A stretch of 6,198 bases of DNA from Coraliomargarita sp. CAG:312 (GTDB lineage: Bacteria; Verrucomicrobiota; Verrucomicrobiia; Opitutales; Intestinicryptomonadaceae). The stretch is taken from contig FR901588.1 in the NCBI GenBank assembly GCA_000438015.1, positions 26,688-32,885 of the forward strand, written 5' to 3'. Both the position numbers and the translations under genes were made by a program. Positions 1 to 6,173 of the stretch are shown here, in pieces (within the stretch, counting starts at the first letter, position 1; each line of letters starts with the position of its first letter). The notes beneath the pieces were generated by a model, which was not told the DNA's origin, ran no database searches, and was given only the letters and a program-made list of their open reading frames with translations.

Positions 1-13
1 GCTTAAATAACAG

Positions 14-30
14 AATAGGAAAATCCTATT
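14..30 (-). terminator. Weak hairpin at the mdh stop codon, possible terminator
   Basis: A 7-bp perfect inverted repeat (AATAGGA / TCCTATT, 3-nt loop) overlaps the mdh TAG stop. On the minus strand it is followed by CTGTTATTT, which is U-rich but not a clean U tract. The stem has only two G-C pairs, so termination here is uncertain. It could instead be a chance palindrome. Confidence 0.25.
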
Positions 31-1012
31 TGGAGAATATTTCCTTTACGGCTTTTTGTTCCTCAAGGAGTTCGTCGTTTGTTTCCTTAATTTTTTGTGC
101 CGAGAACTCGTTGATTTGTAGTCCTTGCACGATTTCCCAGTCTTTGCCGTTTGAGCGCACGGGCAGGGATGTCATAATTCCCTTTGGCGTGCCGTAGCTG
201 CCGTCTGAACATACGGAAACGCTGAACCAATCTCCTTCCGGAGTAGGAGTGATTAGCGAACGCACAGTGTCAATTGCAGCATTTGCGGCGCTGGCGGCGC
301 TTGAAAGGCCTCTCGCTTCGATAATTGCCGCTCCGCGCTTTTGGACGACGGGGATAAACGTGTTTTTAAGCCATTCTTCATCCTTGATGACTTCGGTTGC
401 AGGCTTTCCGCAGATTTTTGCATTGTAAAAGTCCGGATACTGCGTGGAGGAGTGGTTCCCCCAAATTGTCATGTTTGTCACTTCCGAGACATGGACGCCG
501 GCTTTTTCCGCCAACTGCGCCTTGGCGCGGTTTTCGTCCAAGCGTGTCATTGCAAACCAACGGTTTGCTGGAATCTTTGTGGCGTTTTGCATTGCAATCC
601 AGCAATTGGTGTTGCAGGGATTGCCTACCACGAGAATGCGCACATCGTCGGCTGCATTTGCCTCAATGGCTTTGCCTTGACCGATAAATATTTTTCCATT
701 TATGCCCAGCAAGTCGCTGCGTTCCATTCCTTTCTTGCGCGGCACGCTGCCTACAAGCAGAACCCAATTGGCTCCTTTAAAACCTTCATTTAGGTCGCAT
801 GTTGTGACGATGTTCGTCAAGAGCGGGAAAGCGCAATCGTCAAGTTCCATTTTGACTCCCATAAGGGGCTTCATTCCTGGTTCTATTTCGATTAAGCGGA
901 GTTCGACAGGCTGGTCTGGACCGAATACTGCACCGCTTGCAATGCGGAACAAAAGCGAGTATCCGATTTGGCCCGCTGCTCCTGTAATAGCTACTGATAT
1001 GGGTTTTTTCAT
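26..1012 (-). CDS. mdh: Malate dehydrogenase (NAD-dependent, type 2 / cytosolic-like)
   Basis: This 328-residue cytoplasmic enzyme interconverts malate and oxaloacetate using NAD(H), a TCA-cycle step. The N-terminal Rossmann fold shows the dinucleotide loop GAAGQIG at residues 11-17, and Glu42 in LIEIEP ends the second strand, as expected for NAD rather than NADP preference. The mobile substrate loop PRKKGMERSDLL (91-102) supplies Arg92 and Arg98. NPCNTN follows at 131-136. TRLDENRA (156-163) contains the catalytic Asp159 and substrate-binding Arg162, and IWGNHSSTQYPD (183-194) contains the catalytic His187. Length and motif order are normal for the type-2 MDH group and differ from the shorter lactate-dehydrogenase-like MDHs. 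The ATG start is supported by an AAGGTG ribosome-binding site 8 nt upstream, and the stop is TAG. It lies 33 bp downstream of the DUF481 gene on the same strand, so co-transcription is possible. No residue appears missing, and the assignment is secure. Confidence 0.97.
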   Translation of the reverse strand: MKKPISVAITGAAGQIGYSLLFRIASGAVFGPDQPVELRLIEIEPGMKPLMGVKMELDDCAFPLLTNIVTTCDLNEGFKGANWVLLVGSVPRKKGMERSDLLGINGKIFIGQGKAIEANAADDVRILVVGNPCNTNCWIAMQNATKIPANRWFAMTRLDENRAKAQLAEKAGVHVSEVTNMTIWGNHSSTQYPDFYNAKICGKPATEVIKDEEWLKNTFIPVVQKRGAAIIEARGLSSAASAANAAIDTVRSLITPTPEGDWFSVSVCSDGSYGTPKGIMTSLPVRSNGKDWEIVQGLQINEFSAQKIKETNDELLEEQKAVKEIFSK

Positions 1013-1020
1013 ATTTTATT

Positions 1021-1026
1021 CACCTT
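1021..1026 (-). promoter_or_regulatory. Shine-Dalgarno site of mdh
   Basis: Read on the minus strand, AAGGTG stands 8 nt before the mdh ATG. It is the clearest ribosome-binding site on this strand and fixes the mdh start. The DUF481 gene upstream has no comparable site. Confidence 0.7.
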
Positions 1027-1045
1027 TTAGTTTAGATTTTAATTC

Positions 1046-2131
1046 TTAGTATTTCCAGTTAAATGGGAATTCGAAGGACAGCAAAAGCGTTTGTTCTGAC
1101 AATTGGTTGGACGAGGCGTTGATGGCGTCGTAAGAATAGGAGTATCTCAAGGCAATCTCCATTACATCCGTGGCTTTTAGTATCAATCCAAGTCCAAGAT
1201 TTGCAGAGTATTCCTGTGGATCCTGAAGATTAAAGCCCAGATAGCCGTTTTGCTCAAATCTTAGCAGAGTGCTGATCTTCCATTGTATATTTTCGGCTAA
1301 AACGGCCATAGCAACCCATTTAGTATCGTAATTATCGGCGTTTATATAACGCACAGCCGGCCCCGGGGCTATGTCTATTATTAAGTTGTATCTCTTAAAG
1401 TCGAAACGATACCCGAATGTCGCGGCTTCGTCGACTTGGTCGCGTATGCCCTTTACAGTATCGCGCTTATAGTTTAATATATTCTGGAAGTACCAGTGTC
1501 TGGATTCGTTAAAATCGCGGCGGTAGGCGGTATCGACCCCGTATTTGTCGAGTGTGACGTCGGTGACATTTTCAGCGGAGGTTTGCTTTGTATAATTGTA
1601 GTACGCAGTCGCCGAGAACTTGTTTAAGTTCCATTCTTTTATTGTGTCGAAAGCCGCGTATGCCGACATTACCGAAGACGACGTTGAACGGTATTCCAAT
1701 CCTCCGCGAAGCCTGAACTGCCAGCCTTCAGGAAGATTTTCGCGCATGAAATTTCTGTATGCTACCACCCATTCCAATTCTCTTTCTTTTGCTTCAGGCG
1801 CGGTTTCATCATTGGCGGCTGGATCGTATTTTTCGTCTGTTTCGGTCTTTTCCGGGGCAGCTGCCTGAGTCTGGGCTTCTGCCTGTTGGGATGCAAGAGA
1901 CTGTTCGAGTTTGGATTCTTTGAGAGAATCCGTGGATATTCCCACTACCATATTTCTCGGAAGCGGAATAGTTCCAAAAGCCGTTTCCAAAACTACATTT
2001 GTTTCGTCGGTGCGCAAGATTCTACCCGTAATCCTATCGCCATTTGAAAGATTTACAACTTCCGCGTATGCGCCCGTAAATACAAAGGCAGAAATAATGG
2101 TGGCTGTAGCCAGGAGTTTCTTAAGTTTCAT
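1046..2131 (-). CDS. DUF481-type outer-membrane beta-barrel protein with N-terminal Sm-like domain
   Basis: This is a 361-residue predicted envelope protein of unknown exact role. Residues 1-23 form a classic signal peptide: a basic MKLKK start, a hydrophobic core, and the cleavage motif AYA before Glu24. Residues 24-67 (VVNLSNGDRITGRI then VVLETAFGTIPLP) resemble the small Sm/SH3-like domain often placed before DUF481 barrels. A low-complexity Ala/Gln/Glu-rich linker spans about 68-120. From about residue 135 to the end, strands of alternating hydrophobic and polar residues rich in Tyr, Phe and Arg, with APGPAVRYI at 255-263, fit the DUF481 barrel (the YdiY 'salt-induced outer membrane protein' family). 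The chain ends in FNWKY, with the terminal aromatic residue typical of Bam-inserted proteins. No Shine-Dalgarno site precedes the ATG, but the signal peptide supports this start. It is divergent from hpnH and lies upstream of mdh. The ligand or function cannot be told from the sequence. Confidence 0.83.
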   Translation of the reverse strand: MKLKKLLATATIISAFVFTGAYAEVVNLSNGDRITGRILRTDETNVVLETAFGTIPLPRNMVVGISTDSLKESKLEQSLASQQAEAQTQAAAPEKTETDEKYDPAANDETAPEAKERELEWVVAYRNFMRENLPEGWQFRLRGGLEYRSTSSSVMSAYAAFDTIKEWNLNKFSATAYYNYTKQTSAENVTDVTLDKYGVDTAYRRDFNESRHWYFQNILNYKRDTVKGIRDQVDEAATFGYRFDFKRYNLIIDIAPGPAVRYINADNYDTKWVAMAVLAENIQWKISTLLRFEQNGYLGFNLQDPQEYSANLGLGLILKATDVMEIALRYSYSYDAINASSNQLSEQTLLLSFEFPFNWKY

Positions 2132-2266
2132 TAAAAACGATATGCGGGTTTATTATTTCAATAAGAATTGGCGCGGAAAAACAACTCGCCAACTTCGTCA
2201 AATAGTGGCACGCCTTTTCTTTCTGACAAGTTTTTTTTATGTCTATCGTACGATTTTGAAAAAAGA

Positions 2267-2293
2267 GTTGAAGATTGTTGACAAAAGTTCAAC
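2267..2293. repeat. Inverted repeat GTTGAA / TTCAAC flanking the -35 box, possible operator
   Basis: GTTGAA (2267-2272) and TTCAAC (2288-2293) are perfect inverted 6-mers that enclose the TTGACA box. A wider AGTTG (2266-2270) / CAACT (2298-2302) pair surrounds them. This layout would suit a dimeric repressor covering the promoter, but the arms are short and chance is possible in AT-rich DNA. Confidence 0.3.
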
Positions 2294-2309
2294 CTAACAA
2301 CTTTATTAT
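2278..2309 (+). promoter_or_regulatory. Candidate sigma-70-like promoter of the hpnH-dinG-dUTPase block
   Basis: A perfect TTGACA (2278-2283) is followed by an AT-rich stretch containing TATTAT (2304-2309). The spacer to that hexamer is 20 bp, longer than the preferred 17. TTTATT at 2302-2307 gives an 18-bp spacer but a poorer match. The site lies 30 bp upstream of the hpnH ATG, after the last divergent gene. Its placement is good and its spacing is imperfect. Confidence 0.4.
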
Positions 2310-2322
2310 AAATTAAAAAGGC

Positions 2323-2327
2323 AGGAG
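2323..2327 (+). promoter_or_regulatory. Shine-Dalgarno site of hpnH
   Basis: AGGAG is followed by an 11-nt T-rich spacer and then the ATG at 2339. The spacing is slightly long but usable. It supports this ATG as the start, which also gives the normal HpnH N terminus. Confidence 0.65.
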
Positions 2328-2338
2328 AATTTTTTTAT

Positions 2339-3361
2339 ATGGCAGTCCCTATTTCGCAGGTATTAACGGTTGCAAAGTATGCGCTTTCCAATACGATAAA
2401 AGGAAAGAAGCGCTATCCGCTCGTAATGATGTTGGAGCAGCTGTTCCAGTGCAATTTGGCGTGCTCGGGGTGCGGAAAAATCCAGTTCCCTAAAGAAATT
2501 CTCGCCAAACGCATGCCTAAAGAGAAAGCGTGGGCTGCAATAGAGGAGTGCGGCGCGCCGATAGTCAGCATTGCCGGCGGAGAGCCTCTTTTGCATCCTG
2601 AAATGCCCCAGATGATAGAAGGGTTCATAGCGCGCAAGAAGTATGTTTACATGTGCTCTAACGCTCAGATTATGATGGGGAAGATTGATCTCTACAAACC
2701 GAGCAAGTTTTTGTCGCTGGGCATACACTTGGACGGTCCAGCCGAAGTCCACGATAAAAATGTCAATAAGCCAGGCGCTTACGATATAGCAGTCAAAGCC
2801 ATAAAGGAGGCTGTAAAGCGCGGCTTTAGGGTGACCACGAATACGACCATATTTAACAATGCCGATCCCGAGAAATTCCGCAAATTTTTTGACGATGTTA
2901 TGGATTTAGGCGTCGAGGGAATGATGCTTTCTCCGGGATTTCCATACGACAAGGCTCCAAACCAGGATATATTCTTGGAGCGCAATAAGACTATTGAGCT
3001 TTTCAAGAAAATATTGGGGAATCCGCATAAGAAATGGGTATTCAACCATTCTCCCGGATTTCTTGCATTCCTTAAGGGCGAGCAGGACTATGAATGTACT
3101 CCGTGGGGCAATCCCACATATTCCATAATGGGTTGGCAGAAGCCGTGCTATCTAATAAACGACGGTTATTGCGAGACTTTTGCCGAGCTTATGGACTGCA
3201 TAGACTCCTATAACCTAGGACATAATGGGACTCGTCCGGAGTGCAAGGACTGCATGCTGCATAGCGGGTATGAAGCCAGCGCCGTCTGTGACATATTCGG
3301 TTCTTGGGGCGGGGTATTCCGCGCGGTAAAACATATGAGAAATTTTTCCAGGAAATCCTAG
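2339..3361 (+). CDS. hpnH: HpnH-type radical SAM adenosylhopane synthase
   Basis: HpnH joins the 5'-deoxyadenosyl radical from S-adenosylmethionine to the hopanoid diploptene, making adenosylhopane, the first step toward side-chain-extended bacteriohopanepolyols. The 340-residue length is usual. MLEQLFQCNLACSGCGKIQ (31-49) carries the CX3CX2C cluster ligands Cys38, Cys42 and Cys45. AGGEPLLHPE (79-88) is the SAM-contacting GGEP motif. YMCSN places a cysteine at 106, the position reported for the radical-quenching cysteine of Zymomonas HpnH (from memory). The C-terminal DUF3463-like part includes KPCYLINDGYCETFAELMD (268-286) and CKDCMLHSGYEASAV (302-316). In the HpnH proteins I recall this last motif reads CMxHCGYE, so Ser309 replaces a usually conserved cysteine, and Cys317 lies close by. 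No other hopanoid gene is visible. The next gene begins 6 bp later. An adenosyl-transferring relative with a different substrate cannot be excluded. Confidence 0.9.
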   Translation: MAVPISQVLTVAKYALSNTIKGKKRYPLVMMLEQLFQCNLACSGCGKIQFPKEILAKRMPKEKAWAAIEECGAPIVSIAGGEPLLHPEMPQMIEGFIARKKYVYMCSNAQIMMGKIDLYKPSKFLSLGIHLDGPAEVHDKNVNKPGAYDIAVKAIKEAVKRGFRVTTNTTIFNNADPEKFRKFFDDVMDLGVEGMMLSPGFPYDKAPNQDIFLERNKTIELFKKILGNPHKKWVFNHSPGFLAFLKGEQDYECTPWGNPTYSIMGWQKPCYLINDGYCETFAELMDCIDSYNLGHNGTRPECKDCMLHSGYEASAVCDIFGSWGGVFRAVKHMRNFSRKS

Positions 3362-3367
3362 CCGCCA

Positions 3368-5446
3368 GTGCGAGCCGTCTCCGACGAAGATAGATTTTTT
3401 CTTCCAAATCTTGCCGAGAAAATTTTCCGCAAGAACGGCTACGCCGCAATATTGCCAAATTTCGAATACCGCCCCGAGCAGGAGAAGATGGCTTTTGCCT
3501 GCGCCCAGGCGTTCTCGGCTGACTCAAATTTGCTGTTTGAAGCCGGAACTGGAGTTGGCAAAAGCTTGGCATATTTAATTCCCGGAATTATAGCTGCGTC
3601 GAGATGGAACCGGCAACTTGTTGTTGCAACCCACACTATAGCGCTTCAGCGGCAGATTATAGAGAAGGATTTGCCGCGGGTAAGGATGATGTTTTCAAAT
3701 TGCGACGCGCTTTCAGATTGCGCCGGATTTAAGTCGGCAATTTTGTTGGGCCGGGCAAATTATTTGTGTTCGCACAGGCTCAAGCGCGCTTTGGCCGAAA
3801 AACGCGAACTTTTCAATACCGAGGAAACTGCGGAACTTGAGCGCATAGCAGAATGGGCGGCTTTTACCCAAACGGGGCTTATGGACGAGCTCAATCCGTC
3901 TCCGAATCCGGAAGTTTGGAGTTGGGTAAATGCGGATTCGTCTTCCTGCACTCCCAAAATTTGTGCAGACGGAACGTGTTTTTACCAACGCGCGCGCAAG
4001 GAGGTTGCGTCGGCGGATTTGGTGGTTTTAAACCACAGTTTGCTTTTTGCATTGCTGTCGGCAGGGCTTGGGGTTGAAAGCTCGTCTCCGGGAGTGTTGT
4101 TTCCGAACGACATGCTTGTTTTGGACGAGGCTCATTTAATTCCAGATGTGGCTTCTGAGGCTTTCGGCATAAGCCTAAGCGGATACGGCGTAATGCGGGA
4201 GCTTATGCGTATTTACAATCCTAGAAAAAAGCGCGGGCTTATTACGCGCGAAGGCATGGCCGAGCATTTCGACAAACAGGTTGTATCCGATGCCATAGCG
4301 GCTATGGAAAATTTCTTCGCGCAGATACGCAAAGACTTTTTAATAGAGCGCGATACCGTGAGGCTTTCGTCTCCGAATTGGGCTGACGAGAGCGCGCTTT
4401 CGCATCTGGATTGCGTGGCGAGGCTTTTGGACACTTTTGCGCAAAATGCAAAGAGCGACCGCCTTTGCGCAGAGTTCCGCGATTACCGCAGAAAGATAGC
4501 TGGAATAAAAAATTCGCTTGAGGACTGCATTTATTTGGGTGACTCGGACAGCGTGTATTGGCTGGAATCGTCCGGGGATGCGAAACGCGGAGTCAGGGTC
4601 AATTCAGCGCCGATAGACGTTGCACCAATTTTGCGCAGGCATTTGTTCTCCCGCGAGTCTCCTGTTGTGCTAACGTCGGCAACCTTGGCTATTTCCGGTA
4701 AAATGGACGGTTTTGTGGAGAGGGTCGGCGCGGAGGGAGCGGAAAAATTTATATGCGCATCGCCTTTTGACTTTAATTCCAATATGCGCGCATTTTTGTC
4801 TACTGATTCCCCCGAACCGGACAAAGACACAAAGAAGCTGGATTGTTCATGCCTTTGTTCGTCAATCGAGAAGCTTTGCGCGCGCGTGGCGGGAGGAACA
4901 CTCGTGCTTTTTACAAGCTATGCCGATTTAAACAAAGCCGCTAAGGTGCTTGAGAATTCAGAGCTACTGCGCGGAAGAAAATTTTTAGTGCAGGGCAGGA
5001 TGCCGCGCGGACAGACAATAATGGAGTTTTCCGACGACGGAAACGCTATTCTTTTAGGCACAGACACATTTTGGACGGGAATAGACGTGCCGGGGCAGGC
5101 TTTAAGCCAGGTAATCATAGCGCGCCTTCCTTTTGAAAACATAAGCCATCCGCTTCTTGAAGCGCGCATGGACAGAGCACTTGCTTTGGGAGAAAATCCA
5201 TTTCAGAAAATTTCCCTTCCTTCGGCGGTAATAAAATTTAGGCAGGGAATAGGGAGGCTTATACGCAGCGCGCGCGATAAAGGATTAATAGTTGTTTTAG
5301 ATTCCCGCATAATTTCAAAGCCTTACGGGCGCAGCTTTATCGACGGAATTCCCACTAACCGCGTGGAGCGTTTCAATTCCAAGAATATCGATTCCATAAT
5401 TGTTCCCGAACTGGAGGAGCTTGGCATTTTGAATCTGGAATCTTGA
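3368..5446 (+). CDS. dinG: DinG/YoaA-family ATP-dependent DNA helicase (Fe-S, XPD-like superfamily 2)
   Basis: This 692-residue cytoplasmic helicase belongs to a family that unwinds DNA 5' to 3' and resolves damaged forks, R-loops or unusual structures. Walker A is EAGTGVGKS (58-66). Four cysteines, Cys134 and then Cys194, Cys199 and Cys204 (CX4CX4C), match the 4Fe-4S cluster ligands of DinG/XPD enzymes. LVVLNHSLL (218-226) and the Walker B box VLDEAH (251-256) follow. LTSATL (435-440) is motif III, TDTFWTGIDVPG (565-576) is motif V, and FRQGIGRLIRS (624-634) is motif VI. There is no N-terminal exonuclease domain, unlike the fused DinG of many Firmicutes. The start is GTG, the only possible start between the hpnH stop and Met41, which would cut into the nucleotide-binding region. 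The nearest AGGA (3350-3353) is 14 nt upstream, so translation probably depends on coupling to hpnH. DinG versus YoaA cannot be separated by eye. Confidence 0.93.
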   Translation: MRAVSDEDRFFLPNLAEKIFRKNGYAAILPNFEYRPEQEKMAFACAQAFSADSNLLFEAGTGVGKSLAYLIPGIIAASRWNRQLVVATHTIALQRQIIEKDLPRVRMMFSNCDALSDCAGFKSAILLGRANYLCSHRLKRALAEKRELFNTEETAELERIAEWAAFTQTGLMDELNPSPNPEVWSWVNADSSSCTPKICADGTCFYQRARKEVASADLVVLNHSLLFALLSAGLGVESSSPGVLFPNDMLVLDEAHLIPDVASEAFGISLSGYGVMRELMRIYNPRKKRGLITREGMAEHFDKQVVSDAIAAMENFFAQIRKDFLIERDTVRLSSPNWADESALSHLDCVARLLDTFAQNAKSDRLCAEFRDYRRKIAGIKNSLEDCIYLGDSDSVYWLESSGDAKRGVRVNSAPIDVAPILRRHLFSRESPVVLTSATLAISGKMDGFVERVGAEGAEKFICASPFDFNSNMRAFLSTDSPEPDKDTKKLDCSCLCSSIEKLCARVAGGTLVLFTSYADLNKAAKVLENSELLRGRKFLVQGRMPRGQTIMEFSDDGNAILLGTDTFWTGIDVPGQALSQVIIARLPFENISHPLLEARMDRALALGENPFQKISLPSAVIKFRQGIGRLIRSARDKGLIVVLDSRIISKPYGRSFIDGIPTNRVERFNSKNIDSIIVPELEELGILNLES

Positions 5447-5469
5447 CAACAAATTTAAAAAAAATAAAC

Positions 5470-5853
5470 ATGTCAAATACTATGGACAAACTCGAAGAAA
5501 TCTTTGCAATGCAGGCTGAACTCAACAAGCGCATCGGAGTAGATACGTCGAATATGGACGAAGCCGACAAGATAAAATGGACGTTAAACTATAGCCGCGC
5601 CCTTCAGCAGGAAAATGCTGAACTTGTAGATTCTGTTCCTTGGAAGTGGTGGGCAAAGTATCAAAAATTTGACGTTCAGAACGCGCGGGTTGAGGTTGTT
5701 GATATGTTGCATTTTCTGGTGTCTTTGGCGCAGGTCTTAGGAATGTCGGCCCAAGATTTTTATGATGCCTATGCGAAGAAAAACCACATAAACCACAATC
5801 GCCAAGATTCTGGATATGTGGAAAAAGACGAAAACGACTGCCGAAGCATATAG
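5470..5853 (+). CDS. Compact all-alpha (dimeric-type) dUTP diphosphatase, MazG-like superfamily
   Basis: The likely reaction is dUTP to dUMP plus pyrophosphate, which limits uracil entry into DNA and supplies dUMP for dTMP synthesis. Residues are numbered from ATG 5470 (127 aa). FAMQAELNKRIG (12-23) resembles the uracil-binding helix. ENAE gives Glu48 and Glu51, and EVVD gives Glu75 and Asp78; together these form the EXXE...EXXD magnesium site. The surrounding AELVDSVPWKWW and VEVVDMLHFLVSLA closely resemble my recollection of Campylobacter jejuni dUTPase. KKNHINHNRQDSGY (103-116) matches the C-terminal motif with its RQ...GY phosphate-contacting residues. The long mobile insert between these motifs in larger members is absent, so the protein is short. 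The start is uncertain: TTG 5443 overlaps the helicase stop as TTGA, and ATG 5482 is also possible. None has a clear Shine-Dalgarno site, and the leader is A-rich. dCTPase or general NTP pyrophosphatase activity is an alternative. Confidence 0.78.
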   Translation: MSNTMDKLEEIFAMQAELNKRIGVDTSNMDEADKIKWTLNYSRALQQENAELVDSVPWKWWAKYQKFDVQNARVEVVDMLHFLVSLAQVLGMSAQDFYDAYAKKNHINHNRQDSGYVEKDENDCRSI

Positions 5854-5860
5854 TTTATTT

Positions 5861-5893
5861 CGCAGCCGGCCGTATATTTTGCGCGGCGTTTTT
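5861..5893 (+). terminator. Candidate weak rho-independent terminator after the dUTPase gene
   Basis: Eight nt after the dUTPase stop begins a GC-rich segment in which GCCG (5869-5872) can pair with CGGC (5884-5887). Alternatively CGCAGC (5861-5866) pairs with GCGGCG (5883-5888) around one A-G mismatch. Either form is followed by T5 (5889-5893). Position suits the end of the hpnH-dinG-dUTPase transcript. The stem is short and the loop long, so efficiency is doubtful. Confidence 0.35.
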
Positions 5894-5925
5894 ATGCTGT
5901 ACATGCGTTGCGGTTTAATTTTGCA

Positions 5926-5965
5926 TGCTGCCAAGTTTAAGCCGATGGTTTAGCTATTGGCAGCA
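5926..5965. repeat. Perfect 9-bp inverted repeat with structured loop
   Basis: TGCTGCCAA (5926-5934) and TTGGCAGCA (5957-5965) are perfect inverted copies. Within the 22-nt loop, TAAGCC (5938-5943) can pair with GGTTTA (5947-5952), using one G-U pair, to extend the hairpin past an internal loop. There is no U tract on either side, so it is not a standard terminator. It could be part of a leader RNA, a bidirectional stop or a protein-binding palindrome. Confidence 0.5.
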
Positions 5966-5985
5966 GCCATTTTCTGCGCCGATTT
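5959..5985 (+). terminator. Alternative GC-rich hairpin overlapping the inverted repeat
   Basis: GGCAGCAG (5959-5966) can pair with CTGCGCC (5974-5980) through seven base pairs with one bulged A (5962) and a 7-nt loop. GATTTTG follows, giving only four U. This hairpin uses the right arm of the 5926-5965 repeat, so the two cannot form together. That arrangement resembles an attenuator, but the U tract is poor and no target gene is confirmed. Confidence 0.25.
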
Positions 5986-6173
5986 TGCCTGTAGTCCGCA
6001 TATTTGCGCTATATAAAAACTTATCATTTCTTACGCTTTTCCCGCCCGGACGGTTTATTGCTTTTTCGCATTTGATTGCGTGAAAGGAAGGAAAAACGCT
6101 TTGCTCTATTGAAAAGTTTTTTTTTAATGATTTTCTTTCAAAATGGAATTGGCGGAGTTGCAATAGGAAGTTG

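Larger units (their letters stand above)
2132..2338. promoter_or_regulatory. Divergent intergenic region between the DUF481 gene and hpnH
   Basis: This 207-bp AT-rich gap must hold the start signals for both directions. The plus-strand promoter candidate is listed separately. For the minus strand the best match I see is TTGTCA (plus positions 2224-2229), but the sequence about 17 nt further on (ACTATT, 2201-2206) is a poor -10 box, so that promoter stays unresolved. An open frame running across the gap on the plus strand from inside the DUF481 gene has no protein-like features and is not a gene. Confidence 0.5.

Noticed and set aside
341..793. A 150-residue plus-strand open frame antisense to mdh, with other shorter ones beside it
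   Set aside because: They lie wholly inside the well-supported mdh gene on the other strand, look compositionally unlike a folded protein (rich in Cys, His and Phe), and have no domain or ribosome site.
1911..2297. A 128-residue plus-strand open frame spanning the DUF481 5' end and the divergent gap
   Set aside because: Most of it is antisense to the signal peptide and Sm-like domain, it covers the promoter region, and the translation shows no recognisable family.
5443..5470. TTGACA at the end of the helicase gene as a separate promoter for the dUTPase
   Set aside because: The only AT hexamer at a usable distance (TAAACA, 5465-5470) would put the transcription start at or past the likely ATG, and the gene is better explained by read-through from the helicase.
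6109..6141. T9 tract with TTGAAA / TTTCAA arms as a terminator
   Set aside because: The T tract lies inside the loop rather than after a stem, and the arms are AT-rich and only 6 bp, so the layout is not that of a terminator.
5954..6163. A 69-residue minus-strand open frame in the right intergenic region
   Set aside because: It begins with TTG, lacks a Shine-Dalgarno site, runs through a T/A tract and hairpin arms, and its translation has no recognisable motif.
6143..6166. ATG at 6143 opening a small gene
   Set aside because: The frame closes after seven codons at a TAG, and nothing marks it as a leader peptide with a regulatory codon run.
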